Notes: a model not told the origin generated them from the sequence alone. A stretch of DNA of 55,132 bases from Bacillota bacterium (GCA_021324975.1 JAJPIA010000062.1:1-55132), one strand, 5' to 3'. Shown: positions 35,226-43,915, numbered from the stretch's first letter. Numbers and translations are program-made.

Positions 35226-36623
35226 ATGGACCGCCTGCGGCGCGCGTGGGAGGTGCTGGACGACCGGTTGGGTGTGTCCAAGACCTTGGGGCCCGTCCTG
35301 CGCCATCCCGTGCCGCCGAGCGCCCGCTGGTACTACGTGTTAGGAAGCGCGACCCTCTTCGCGTTCATCGTGCAGGTCGTGACCGGGATCGCGCTTGCGC
35401 TCATGTACATCCCGTCCACCAACAACGCCTACCAAACGCTCCAGTTCATCACGCACGATGCGCCGTTCGGACGCGTGCTGCGAGGGATCCACTATTGGGG
35501 CGCGTCGGCGATGATCCTGCTCATCGGGCTCCACATGGCGCGCGTGTTTCTCATGGGCGCGTACAAGTACCCGCGGGAGGCCAACTGGCTGACCGGTGTG
35601 GTTCTGTTCATGGTGACGATCGTCATCGCGTTCACGGGCCAGCTCCTGCGGTGGGACCAGACGGCCGTGTGGACGGTGGCCGTCACGGCGGAGCAGGCGG
35701 GCCGGATCCCATTTATCGGCGGCGCCGTTGCACACTTTCTGCTGGCGGGCGATACGTGGAGCGGCGAGACCCTGAGCCGATTCTACGCGTTCCACGTCTT
35801 TTTCATCCCGGCGATCATCTTCATCTTCGTGGGTGTCCACTTGTGGCTGGTCCTGCACCACGGCATCTCCGAGCCGCCCGTGGCAGGCCGCCCGGTGGAC
35901 CCAAAGACGTACCGCACGTGGTATCATGCGATGCTGGAGCGCGAGGGCCGGCCGTTCTGGCCGGACGCCGCCTGGCGCGACGTCGCGTTCGGCGTCGGGA
36001 TCATCACGGCGATCGTGCTGCTCGCGGTGATCGTCGGACCTCCCGAGCTGGACCGGCCGCCGGATCCAACGCTGCTGAACGCCGACCCGCGGCCCGACTG
36101 GTACCTGCTGTGGTACTTCGCGGCGCTCGCGTTGATCCCGCCGAAGCTGGAAAACGCCTTCATGATTTTCGGGCCGCTCCTCGCCGCTGTGGTGTTGCTT
36201 GTGATCCCGTTCGTCTCGAATCGGGGCGAGCGGAGCTCGTCGCGCCGTCCGTGGGCCGTCGCGAGCGTCGGCGTCGTCTGCCTCATGATCGCCACGCTCT
36301 GGATCGCCGGGGTCCGCGCTCCGTGGTCACCGGATTTCAGCGCGCGACTGCTGCCGGAACAGGTCGTCGGGACGGCGAGCGGTCCGGTGGCCGTGGGCGC
36401 GCGGCTCTTCCTCGATAAGGGGTGCGAGTACTGCCATACGGTCGCCGGCCACGGTGGGAAACGAGGCCCCGACCTGACCTATGTCGGCGACCGGCTCAGC
36501 GTTGACCAAATGACGTGGCGAATTCTGAACGGCGGCACCAACATGCCGGCCTTTGCGAACAATATCACACCGCAGCAGCTTAATGACTTGATCGCGTTTC
36601 TCAAATCACGCACGCGGCGGTAG
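35226..36623 (+). CDS. Cytochrome b fused to a C-terminal cytochrome c domain
   Basis: 465 residues. The first 220 form the cytochrome b N-terminal four-helix core with haem-ligand histidines (GIHYWGASAMILLIGLH and FYAFHVFFIP...VHLWLVLHH). About 220-350 carry the C-terminal part with PPxLxN-like quinol-site region (DWYLLWYFAALALIPPKLENAF). The last about 90 residues are a cytochrome c domain, CEYCH haem motif and distal Met in NMPAF. This replaces a separate cytochrome c1. Together with Rieske and CoxB-cytochrome c it gives a quinol-to-oxygen chain in one operon. Confidence 0.94.
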   Translation: MDRLRRAWEVLDDRLGVSKTLGPVLRHPVPPSARWYYVLGSATLFAFIVQVVTGIALALMYIPSTNNAYQTLQFITHDAPFGRVLRGIHYWGASAMILLIGLHMARVFLMGAYKYPREANWLTGVVLFMVTIVIAFTGQLLRWDQTAVWTVAVTAEQAGRIPFIGGAVAHFLLAGDTWSGETLSRFYAFHVFFIPAIIFIFVGVHLWLVLHHGISEPPVAGRPVDPKTYRTWYHAMLEREGRPFWPDAAWRDVAFGVGIITAIVLLAVIVGPPELDRPPDPTLLNADPRPDWYLLWYFAALALIPPKLENAFMIFGPLLAAVVLLVIPFVSNRGERSSSRRPWAVASVGVVCLMIATLWIAGVRAPWSPDFSARLLPEQVVGTASGPVAVGARLFLDKGCEYCHTVAGHGGKRGPDLTYVGDRLSVDQMTWRILNGGTNMPAFANNITPQQLNDLIAFLKSRTRR

Positions 36624-36775
36624 CCCCGGGGTCGCGCCCCGCGCGAGGCGCCTCGACGTAACCTCGAACACGCGGTTCGCCCTCCGCAACGGACGCGCGT
36701 CGCGCCGCGCACATGTGGCGGTTGCGTCTTGCGCGTTCGCCGGGTGCCCAGCGACGTCCCGTTTCGTTATGAGAA

Positions 36776-36814
36776 TTTACGGGAAATTTCCCCGCCGTTT
36801 GCCTTCCGAGCGCG
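36776..36814 (+). promoter_or_regulatory. Truncated promoter element (copy I)
   Basis: TTTACGGGAAATTTC, then GTTTGCC at 22-28. GGCAACG and the -10 are absent, and a broken MFS gene begins about 10 bp later. Like copy Q, a promoter head appears joined to gene debris. Confidence 0.45.
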
Positions 36815-36823
36815 CCCGCCGCC

Positions 36824-37123
36824 GAGCATGGGATCTTCTTTATCAATGTGCCGGTGGGCGCAGCCGCGGTGCTCATGGGAGCGCGGTACATCGTCGATCC
36901 GCCCTACGCCCGCGCGCGGCCCGGCGGCGCGATCGACGCCGTGTGATCCGCGGGAGCAACCCGTGGACGGCCCACATGCAGGCCGTCGCGGTGCTCGGTC
37001 GGGTGTTCAACGAGCAGGCGTCGGTCATCGCCTTTGAGTACGTGTTCACGCTCATGGGCATCGGGATGCTCGCGTGCCTGCCGCTCGTGCTCCTGCTTCG
37101 GCCTGCCCGCGGGGCAGGAGACC
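36824..37123 (+). pseudogene. Remnant of an EmrB/DHA2-type MFS transporter
   Basis: Two disconnected pieces in different frames. The first (36824-36946) reads HGIFFINVPVGAAAVLMGARYIVD...GGAIDAV-stop, the mid-protein loop of DHA2 drug transporters. The second (about 36970-37110) reads MQAVAVLGRVFNEQASVIAFEYVFTLMGIGMLACLPLVLLLRP, their C-terminal helix. About 250 residues between them, and the whole N terminus, are missing. It lies between promoter copies I and H, with no start codon context. Confidence 0.7.
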
Positions 37124-37156
37124 GCCATCGGGCCCGGAGTGACGCGCGCTTGAGAA

Positions 37157-37221
37157 TTTACCGTGAATTTGCCTGACGTTGGGCCGCCGGCAACGTCAGA
37201 CGCCCGCCGCGAGAGTACCGT
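37157..37221 (+). promoter_or_regulatory. Repeated composite promoter, copy H (livJ)
   Basis: TTTACCG at 37157, AATTT at 10-14, CGTTG at 21-25, CGGCAACG at 32-39, and after exactly 20 bp the -10 hexamer TACCGT (37216-37221). The predicted leader of the binding-protein mRNA is about 30 bases. Confidence 0.8.
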
Positions 37222-37258
37222 AGATGTGCCGCGACATCGCGAGATGGGAGGTGCAGGT

Positions 37259-38386
37259 ATGCGTACCCTTGCGCCGGGCATGCTCCTCGTCACGTTGCTG
37301 GCGCTCCTTGCCCCTGCAGGCGGGGCGCAGGGAGGTCCTATCAAGCTCGGGGTTCCTGTGCCGTTGTCCGGCGGGAGCGCCGAAGCCGGCCAGGACATCC
37401 TGAACGGCGCCCGGCTCGCCGTCGACCAGGCGAATGCCAAAGGGGGGATCCTCGGCCGGAAGATCGAGATCATGTCGGCGGATGATGCGTGCGATGCGCA
37501 GCAGGGGGTGACCGCCGCGCAAAAGCTCGTCGACGCCGGCGTGGTGGCGGTCGTCGGCGGCTACTGCTCATCTGCGGCGCTCCCGGAGAGCGGCGTATTC
37601 CACACGGCGGGGGTCGCGTTCATCGCCGACGCCTCGACGAACCCGCAACTCACGGAGCAGGGATTCGATAACGTGTTCCGCGACATCGGCCGCGACGATC
37701 AGCAGGGACCGTTTGCCGCGAATGTCATGGTCAACGACTTGCACGCGCACCGGATCGCGATCGTGCACGACAATACGGTGTACGCCAAGGGATTGGCCGA
37801 GGCCACGCGCACGGCCCTCGCCGACAAGCCTGGTGTGCACGTCGTCTTCTTCGACGCGATCACGCCGGGTGAGAAGGACTTCACGGCCACGCTCACCCGC
37901 ATCAAGAGCCTCAAACCCGACGTTCTGTACTTCACCGGATACTACGCCGAGGGCGGGCTGATGGCGCGGCAGTTCAAGGCGCTCCACGTGCCGGGTGTAT
38001 TCATGGCCGGTGACGCAAACAACGACCCGACGTTCATCAAGGAAGCGGGAGCGGCCGCGAACGGCGTGCTCGTCACCTCCGCGCCGCTGGCGCAGTTTCT
38101 GCCGTCGGCCAAGGCGTACATCGCTGCCTATCGCGCGAAGTACGGCCACGCGCCTGGTCCGTACTCGGCCTACGAATACGACGCCGTTAACATCGCCGTC
38201 GCGGCGATCAAGCGAGCGCATACGACGGATCGAGCCGCGATCATCAAAGCGGTTGCGCAGACCAGGGACTTCAAGGGGATCACCGGGATCATTTCCTTCA
38301 ACGACAAGGGCGACCGGGCGGGGGTGAACTACATGGTCCTCGAGATCCGGGGCGGGAAGTTTACAGCCCACCACGCAGCAGCCTAA
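37259..38386 (+). CDS. Branched-chain amino acid-type ABC transporter substrate-binding protein
   Basis: Periplasmic/lipid-exposed receptor of a Liv-type (HAAT) uptake system, 375 residues. Signal peptide about 1-22 (MRTLAPGMLLVTLLALLAPAGGAQ). Mature part opens IKLGVPVPLSGGSAEAGQDILNGARLAVDQAN, and contains VVGGYCSSAALPES and FIADASTNPQLT, the usual ligand-loop regions. A ribosome site GGAGG lies 9 bases before ATG 37259. Followed by a strong hairpin, then LivH- and LivM-type permeases. Substrate may be an amino acid, amide or urea. Confidence 0.92.
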   Translation: MRTLAPGMLLVTLLALLAPAGGAQGGPIKLGVPVPLSGGSAEAGQDILNGARLAVDQANAKGGILGRKIEIMSADDACDAQQGVTAAQKLVDAGVVAVVGGYCSSAALPESGVFHTAGVAFIADASTNPQLTEQGFDNVFRDIGRDDQQGPFAANVMVNDLHAHRIAIVHDNTVYAKGLAEATRTALADKPGVHVVFFDAITPGEKDFTATLTRIKSLKPDVLYFTGYYAEGGLMARQFKALHVPGVFMAGDANNDPTFIKEAGAAANGVLVTSAPLAQFLPSAKAYIAAYRAKYGHAPGPYSAYEYDAVNIAVAAIKRAHTTDRAAIIKAVAQTRDFKGITGIISFNDKGDRAGVNYMVLEIRGGKFTAHHAAA

Positions 38387-38448
38387 GCGACGCGGTCGGG
38401 CGGGCGCCGCTCCAGCCGACGCCGGGACGGTGCCTGCCGCCGCCTCGA

Positions 38449-38477
38449 CGAGGCCGCCCCAAACAGGGGCGGCCTCG
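38449..38477 (+). terminator. Intercistronic hairpin between binding protein and livH
   Basis: A perfect 12-bp stem (CGAGGCCGCCCC) with loop AAACA lies just before livH. It lacks a long T-tract. It probably acts as a partial terminator or RNA stabiliser giving more binding protein than permease, a common arrangement. Confidence 0.7.
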
Positions 38478-38497
38478 TTCGCATGTGGAGGGATACG

Positions 38498-39397
38498 GTG
38501 GACGTCGCGCTCCAGCAACTGGTCAACGGATTGACGATCGGGGCCTTCTACGCGCTGATCGCGCTCGGCTACACGATGGTCTACGGGATCATCCGCCTGA
38601 TCAACTTTGCTCAAGGAGACTTGTACAGCGTGGGGGCGTTTATCGGCCTCTCCATGCTGTCGCTGCTCGCCGCGCTACACGTCCGGAACGCGCTCGTCCT
38701 GACGTTCCTCGGGCTCGTGGTGTCCATGGCCGCGACGGGGCTGCTGGGGGTCCTGATCTACCGGGTCGCGTATCGCCCGCTGCTCAGGTCGCCGTTGTCG
38801 ATCCTCATTTCGGCGATCGGCGCCTCGCTCACGCTCGAATACAGTCTCTTCCTCATCTACAGCCCGTCGTTTCTCGTCTACCCGAGCCTGTTCAGCACCG
38901 GAGGGCCGGCGCTCGGCGGCATTGTCGTGTCGTGGATGCAGGTGACGATCTTCCTGGTCAGCCTCGGCCTGATGCTGGCTTTGTACGCTCTCGTGCACCG
39001 CACGAAGCTCGGCCTGGCGATGCGGGCCCTTGCCATCAATCAAGACGCCGCACGCTTGATGGGCATCGACGTCAACCGTGTCATCGCCGCGACCTTCTTT
39101 ATCGGGTCCGCGCTCGCGGCCTTCGGCGGAGTCATGACCGGTCTGTATTACGGCCAGATCTCGTTTCTGATGGGCTTCCTGGCCGGCCTGAAGGCGTTTA
39201 CGGCGGCGGTGCTGGGCGGGATCGGCAACATCCCGGGCGCGATGCTCGGCGGCTTCATCGTGGGGATTGTCGAGAGCGTGGCGATAGGCTACATCTCCGG
39301 CCGGTGGAAGGACGTCGTGACGTTCGCTATCCTCATCATCATCCTCGTGGTGCGGCCGCGCGGGTTACTCGGCGAGCGTGTCGTCGAGCGGATGTGA
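38498..39397 (+). CDS. livH: Branched-chain amino acid-type ABC permease LivH
   Basis: About 299-residue inner-membrane permease with eight hydrophobic segments. Signatures: LQQLVNGLTIGAFYALIALGYTMVYGIIRLINFAQGD at the N terminus and LKAFTAAVLGGIGNIPGAMLGG near the end. GTG 38498 is preferred because GGAGGGA lies 5 bases upstream; an in-frame ATG at 38483 lacks a ribosome site. The stop overlaps the ATG of livM (TGATG). Confidence 0.92.
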   Translation: MDVALQQLVNGLTIGAFYALIALGYTMVYGIIRLINFAQGDLYSVGAFIGLSMLSLLAALHVRNALVLTFLGLVVSMAATGLLGVLIYRVAYRPLLRSPLSILISAIGASLTLEYSLFLIYSPSFLVYPSLFSTGGPALGGIVVSWMQVTIFLVSLGLMLALYALVHRTKLGLAMRALAINQDAARLMGIDVNRVIAATFFIGSALAAFGGVMTGLYYGQISFLMGFLAGLKAFTAAVLGGIGNIPGAMLGGFIVGIVESVAIGYISGRWKDVVTFAILIIILVVRPRGLLGERVVERM

Positions 39398-40401
39398 TGG
39401 GCCCGCGCAGCCACCGGATCGCGTCAATTCGTGCGGGCCTGGCGATCGCGGCGGCTGTTGCGGCCCTCGGTCTCCCCCTCGCCGCGAATCCCTACGTCAC
39501 GGATGTCGCAACGCTCGTTCTGGTCTACGTCATGCTCGGGCTCGGATTGAACATCGTCGTGGGATATGCCGGGCTCCTCGACCTCGGCTACGCGGCGTTC
39601 TTTGCGATCGGCGCGTACTCCAGCGCGATCTTGATGGTGCACCATCATATGAGTTACTGGCTGACGATCCCGATCGCGGCGTGCCTCACGACTGCGTCGG
39701 GGGCAGTCATCGGGGCGCCCACCCTGCGCATGCGCAGCGACTATCTGGCGATCGTCACGCTCGGATTTGGAGAGATCGTACGCATCACCGCTACGAATTT
39801 GTCGTTCTCGGGTGGACCGGACGGGGTTTGGGGCATCCCCCGCCCCTCGATCGGGCCGCTGGTGCTGGGCAGTTCGGCGTCACTGTACTATCTTGGGTTG
39901 GCGTTTGCCGCCGTCATCCTGATCCTTTCCCACAACGTCGCGCGCTCGCGCCTGGGACGGGCCTGGCGCGCGGTTCGCGAAGATGAGATCGCGGCCCGGG
40001 CCGCGGGCATCAACACGGTGTCGACGAAGCTCAAAGCCTACATGCTGGGCGCGTTGCTGGGCGGGACCGCCGGGTCGTTCTTCGCCGTGAAGCTGACCGC
40101 GATCGATCCGACGAGCTTCACGTTCGTGCAATCGGTGAATATTCTGATGGTCGTGATCCTCGGCGGCATGGGCAGCCTGCCGGGCGTGGTCCTCGGCGCC
40201 ATCGTGATCGTCGGCCTGCCCGAGGCGCTGCGGGCGTTTCAGACCGTGCGCATGCTGGCGTTTGGAATCGGCTTAATTCTGCTCATGTTACTGAGGCCCC
40301 AGGGCTTGTGGCCGAGCCGCATCGGGACGCTCGGGCGGGTTCGCGCGGCGCGATCCCCGGGCACGCGGTCCCAACCGACAGGCCAAGCGGCGACCTCGTG
40401 A
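39397..40401 (+). CDS. livM: Branched-chain amino acid-type ABC permease LivM
   Basis: 334 residues, with multiple spans and family motifs GLNIVVGYAGLLDLGYAAFFAIGAY, RMRSDYLAIVTLGFGEIVR and ILGGMGSLPGVVLGA. Partner of LivH. The ATP-binding LivG and LivF genes expected next are absent; a frameshifted small gene follows instead. The ATPases must be encoded elsewhere or have been lost. Confidence 0.92.
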   Translation: MGPRSHRIASIRAGLAIAAAVAALGLPLAANPYVTDVATLVLVYVMLGLGLNIVVGYAGLLDLGYAAFFAIGAYSSAILMVHHHMSYWLTIPIAACLTTASGAVIGAPTLRMRSDYLAIVTLGFGEIVRITATNLSFSGGPDGVWGIPRPSIGPLVLGSSASLYYLGLAFAAVILILSHNVARSRLGRAWRAVREDEIAARAAGINTVSTKLKAYMLGALLGGTAGSFFAVKLTAIDPTSFTFVQSVNILMVVILGGMGSLPGVVLGAIVIVGLPEALRAFQTVRMLAFGIGLILLMLLRPQGLWPSRIGTLGRVRAARSPGTRSQPTGQAATS

Positions 40402-40471
40402 CGCAGGTGTACGCCCATCCTGGATTTCGGGCTGCTATCGTCATGGCACGGTTGCGGAGGAGGAGGAGGGG

Positions 40472-40776
40472 ATGCGTCGCCCCCTGATGGCTCGATTCGG
40501 CATGGGCGTATTTCTCGTCGGCTGCGCGGCGCTGCAGGCTGCGGCCGCCACGACTCCGGTCCAACCCGTCGCCACCGCGGCCCCGGCTTCGAGGCCTTCG
40601 ATGCGGACACGATGCGGCACGAGGCCGTGGGCGGGCTTCAGGCGGGCGGTGTGCACGTCGGCACGGTCGATTCCGCTACGCACGAGCTCTACGTGTACGA
40701 CGGCCGCGTCGACGAGCTCGGCGTGTATGCGCCACGACCCGCGGCGACGGGTCGGAACGACTCGGTCTGGCACTAG
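40472..40776 (+). pseudogene. Frameshifted small exported protein
   Basis: A strong ribosome site (GGAGGAGGAGGAGGGG) precedes ATG 40472, and the first about 40 residues form a signal peptide (MGVFLVGCAALQAAAA). Around 40585 the coding character moves to another frame, which reads GFEAFDADTMRHEAVGGLQAGG and VGTVDSATHELYVYDGRVDELG before a stop at 40774-40776. A single-base indel explains this. It is either a recent frameshift or a sequencing error. I do not recognise the family. Confidence 0.55.
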
Positions 40777-40836
40777 GACGACGCTTCGGAATCGGCGTGC
40801 GCCGCGAGCGCGCCCCGGACGGGCGCCGGCTCCCAA

Positions 40837-40901
40837 TTTGCCACAAGTTTCCCTTTCGTTTAGCGGACGGCAACGTCGCTTCGCCCGGTTCGGAGTAACG
40901 T
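40837..40901 (+). promoter_or_regulatory. Repeated composite promoter, copy J
   Basis: TTTGCC at 40837, AGTTTCC at 10-16, CGTTTAG at 21-27, ACGGCAACG at 31-39, and TAACGT as -10 at 40896-40901 after 20 bp. It precedes the small cysteine-containing protein at 40977. Confidence 0.75.
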
Positions 40902-40976
40902 GTTGGTTGGGTATGCCTCGTCGCAGTGCCGCCGTTGGTCGGTTACCACGAAAAGCGCGAGAATCCGGGGCGAGCC

Positions 40977-41237
40977 GTGAACACAAAGACGATCAAGGGG
41001 ACGACGATCGATGGCTTCTGCGCCGCGTGCGGAGACCCGATCACCGTATCGTCCGGGAGACATCCTGCCTACGAGGTGGCAGGGTTCACCCGCATGAGCC
41101 GATACGGCACGCGACGGTACCGGGTCCACCTGCACCCGGCGTGCGACACGCGCGAAGTTCGGAGCCGTATCGCACAGGAGGCCGCAGCCTGGGCGCGATG
41201 GAGAGACGGCTCGGCTGCTGATGCGCGAGACGAGTGA
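40977..41237 (+). CDS. Small protein with possible zinc-binding motif, 86 aa
   Basis: Contains FCAACGDPI near the N terminus and HLHPAC about 35 residues later, a spacing suited to a single zinc site (C-x2-C ... H-x-x-C). The rest is basic and aromatic. GTG 40977 is taken as start (VNTKTIKGTT); GTG 40926 is an alternative just downstream of the promoter copy J transcription start. The next open frame begins inside its 3' end. Function unknown. Confidence 0.55.
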   Translation: MNTKTIKGTTIDGFCAACGDPITVSSGRHPAYEVAGFTRMSRYGTRRYRVHLHPACDTREVRSRIAQEAAAWARWRDGSAADARDE

Positions 41238-41640
41238 CGCGGTAGGAGCGGCAGGTCGGAGGAGTCCCGGGCCAAGGGGGAAGCGCGCCCGGACCTGGGT
41301 CGCCATCGCGGGACTCCTCGTGCTCGCGGGGCTCATCGCGTACGGCAGAATGTTTCTGCCGCGCCAAGGCGGGCTGACGGCGCCTCCTCGGTGGGCCGTG
41401 GGCGACGAATGGACGTGGCGGAATTCGGATGAATCGGAGGGTCGTTTCGGGTCGCAGGCGTCGAGCCGAGAGCCTACGTCGTTCGAGTGCGCTCACACTC
41501 GGGCACGTCGACCATTCGTGTCGGCCTCGATCTCTCCTTGCACAATCTGGGATGTCCGTCACCGTCGAGAGTGTCTCGTGCGGCCCGCGCGTCCTCCAGC
41601 AGCACACGACCCGGGTTACGCACGACCTGCGGCTCCCTCG
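41221..41640 (+). pseudogene. Broken single-span exported protein
   Basis: ATG 41221 opens a frame with a membrane segment (WVAIAGLLVLAGLIAYGRMF) followed by APPRWAVGDEWTWRNSDES, a pattern common in secreted 'VGDEW' proteins. From about 41430 the coding character passes to another frame (GSFRVAGVEPRAYVVRVRSHSGTSTIRVGLDLSLHNLG) and possibly to a third (MSVTVESVSCGPRVLQQHTT). At least one, probably two, frameshifts. The 3' end runs into the convergent binding-protein gene. Confidence 0.45.
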
Positions 41641-41647
41641 ACGAACG

Positions 41648-43255
41648 TTACCGCCATGTCGCGTAGAGCGCGCTCCACTTCTCGGTCGGCGTGATGGCCA
41701 CGCCGCGAAGATGGCTGCTCGTCACGACGTAGAACTTCTGCGACCATAGGAAGACCCACGGAGCGTCGGTCCAGATCAGCCGTTGGGCGCGTCGGTAGAT
41801 GGCGAGCCGCTGCCCGCCGTTGACGGTCGTTTGTCCGGCCAGCAGAAGCTTGTCGACTTGGGGATCCTTGTAGAACGTGGACGCCAGCCCGGTTGGCGGC
41901 CATTGTGTCGATGAGAATTGCCCGAACAGTTCCCCGTCGGCGTCGAGATACTGCGTCGCCCAGCCGAGGACGAACATCTGGAGCGGCGAGCGTGACACCG
42001 GGGCGGTGAGCCAGCTGATGTACGTCGGCCAGTCGGCGGTTTGCACCGTGGCCCGGACGCCCACGTTCGCAAGTTGAGCAGCGATCGCCTGCGCGAACTG
42101 ATAGTCTTGAATGTAGCGGCCGGTGGGCGTCCGCAGGCTTATGGAGAAGCCATTCGGATACCCCGCTTCGGCGAGCAGCTGCTTGGCTTTGGCCGGGCTG
42201 AACGGCCAACCGTCCCGCCGGAGCTGCGTGTAGCCGAATTCGACCGCGGTCGTAGGGGATTCGAGGACGTTGCCGAGTCCAAAAAGGACGCTGTCGATGA
42301 TCGCGTTCTTGTTGATGGCGTAGTTGAGGGCCTGCCGAACGCGGACGTCCTTGAGCGGGCCGTACTGGTTGTTCAGGCCAAGAAAGATGTCGCGGTCGCT
42401 CGGACCTTCGACCACGCGAAGGGATGGGTCGCGCCGGAGGGCCTGCAGGTCCGGGGCGGGGGGCTCAAACGCCATCTGCACGTCGCCGGCCCGCAGCATC
42501 GTTTCCCGTGTCCCCGAGTTCGGGACCACGCGAAAGACCACCTGGCTGAAGTACGGTTGGCGCCCCCAATAGTTTGGGTTGCGCACGAGGGTGATGTGGT
42601 CGCCGTGGACCCACTCCTTGAACATATAAGGACCGGTGCCGGCATCGGCCGGACCAAGCGCGATCTTGGCGTTGCCGAGCCTCTTCACCGCCGCGGGAGA
42701 GACGATCTCGGCGGCGGTCGTCGCGAGCTTCTCCAGCAGCGTAGGATCGGGTCGGCGCAGATGCAGCACGACCGTGTCGGGATCCGGCGTCTCAATCCGG
42801 CTGGGGTCGATAGCGTCCCAGTAGTAGCGGCTGGGATTGCGCACCTCCGGATCGAGCCATCGGTCGATGTTCGCCTTCACCGCTTGCGCGTCGAACTCGG
42901 TGCCGTCCTGAAACTTGACGCCGTGGCGGAGCGTGAACGTGTACGTTCGACCATCGGGGCTCACGGTCCATGATGTCGCCAGGACGGGTTCGATTGCGGT
43001 ATACGGCGGCCGGCCGTGGAGTCCGGTGCGCTGACCGTTGTACCACACGAGGGGATCGAACATGTAGTCCACCATGTTTGCCACCGTGGTCGTCGTCTGA
43101 CCTTCCGGGTCAAGCGTGTCCGCGTCAATCCCGACGGCGATAGAGAGCGTCGTTGGGCCGGCTGCCTGACCGCGCATCGGCGCCCCCACCAACGCGAACG
43201 CGCACATGCTCGCGATCGTGAACGCAGTAACGCACCTGACGACCGATGACGACAT
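41648..43255 (-). CDS. Family-5 (oligo/dipeptide-type) ABC substrate-binding protein
   Basis: 535-residue extracellular receptor. Sec signal peptide about residues 1-32 (VTAFTIASMCAFALVGAP). The family pattern is complete: DADTLDPEGQTTTTVANMVDYMFDPLV, SPDGRTYTFTLRHGVKFQDGTEFDAQAVKANI, GTGPYMFKEW, RNPNYWG, VRQALNYAINK, AKQLLAEAGYPNGF. No intact permease or ATPase genes adjoin it. An unusually good Shine-Dalgarno (AAGGAGG) sits about 29 bases before the ATG, too far to serve it normally. Probably driven by promoter copy P. Confidence 0.92.
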   Translation of the reverse strand: MSSSVVRCVTAFTIASMCAFALVGAPMRGQAAGPTTLSIAVGIDADTLDPEGQTTTTVANMVDYMFDPLVWYNGQRTGLHGRPPYTAIEPVLATSWTVSPDGRTYTFTLRHGVKFQDGTEFDAQAVKANIDRWLDPEVRNPSRYYWDAIDPSRIETPDPDTVVLHLRRPDPTLLEKLATTAAEIVSPAAVKRLGNAKIALGPADAGTGPYMFKEWVHGDHITLVRNPNYWGRQPYFSQVVFRVVPNSGTRETMLRAGDVQMAFEPPAPDLQALRRDPSLRVVEGPSDRDIFLGLNNQYGPLKDVRVRQALNYAINKNAIIDSVLFGLGNVLESPTTAVEFGYTQLRRDGWPFSPAKAKQLLAEAGYPNGFSISLRTPTGRYIQDYQFAQAIAAQLANVGVRATVQTADWPTYISWLTAPVSRSPLQMFVLGWATQYLDADGELFGQFSSTQWPPTGLASTFYKDPQVDKLLLAGQTTVNGGQRLAIYRRAQRLIWTDAPWVFLWSQKFYVVTSSHLRGVAITPTEKWSALYATWR

Positions 43256-43365
43256 ACCCTACACCCCTGGACGCGGGGTTGCTCACCTCCTTCGCTCAAC
43301 GGTCTCGATTCAGCGGAATTCGACGCCCACAACCGGCGGCCGCGGCGCCGTTTGATCTGTCATCG

Positions 43366-43430
43366 AGGATACCAGCGGCCAATGCCGCCGGCGTTGCCGG
43401 CGGGTAAACACTCGGACAACTTGTCGCAAG
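43366..43430 (-). promoter_or_regulatory. Repeated composite promoter, copy P (minus strand)
   Basis: Minus strand from 43430: TTGC at 2-5, AGTTG at 10-14, GTTTACC at 22-28, GGCAACG at 33-39, and TATCCT at 60-65 (43371-43366). It points at the binding-protein gene, leader about 105 bases. Confidence 0.7.
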
Positions 43431-43564
43431 GTTCGCTGCCGCCGCCACAATCCACACCGGTCGTGGGCCCTCCCGAACGCACTGTGGCGAGCAGTACGCC
43501 GTTGCGCCGTGGGCGCCCCGGGGCGTCACGGCATTTGCCGGCGCACCCGTGCGTGCGTTCATGA

Positions 43565-43915
43565 TTACTGCCGCTCCCGTAACCGCGGGTCGAGCATGTC
43601 GCGAACGCCGTCGCCCAGCAGATTGACCCCCAGCACGAACAACAAGATGGCGATCGCGGGGCAGGTCGAGACCCACCATTGGTCCATGAGAAAGTTCCGT
43701 CCCTCCGAGACCATGAGGCCCCATTCGGGAGTCGGCGGCTGTGCGCCGAAGCCGATGAACGAAAGCCCGGCAGCGATCAAGATGATGTTCCCGACATCGA
43801 GCGTGGCTTGGACAAGCAGAGGCGCCAGCGCGTTTGGGAGCACGTGGCGCGCGATAATCCGCGTATCCGTGGCCCCCTGGGCGCGCGCGGCCTCGACGTA
43901 GTCGCGCGAGCGCAC
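43565..43915 (-). pseudogene. C-terminal remnant of a DppC-type permease
   Basis: 116 residues of a normally about 290-residue permease: EAA loop SRDYVEAARAQGATDTRIIARHVLPNALAPLLV, then LSFIGFGAQPPTPEWGLMVSEGRNFL and LGDGVRDMLDPRLRERQ, diagnostic of DppC rather than DppB. The N-terminal 170 residues are missing. Directly upstream, in the same frame, is the first third of DppB ending in TAG. Confidence 0.8.

Noticed and set aside
43280-43291. Very strong Shine-Dalgarno AAGGAGGTGAGC upstream of the binding-protein gene
   Set aside because: It lies about 29 bases before the ATG, an in-frame stop intervenes, and no convincing upstream frame starts from it. Noted but not called a separate gene.
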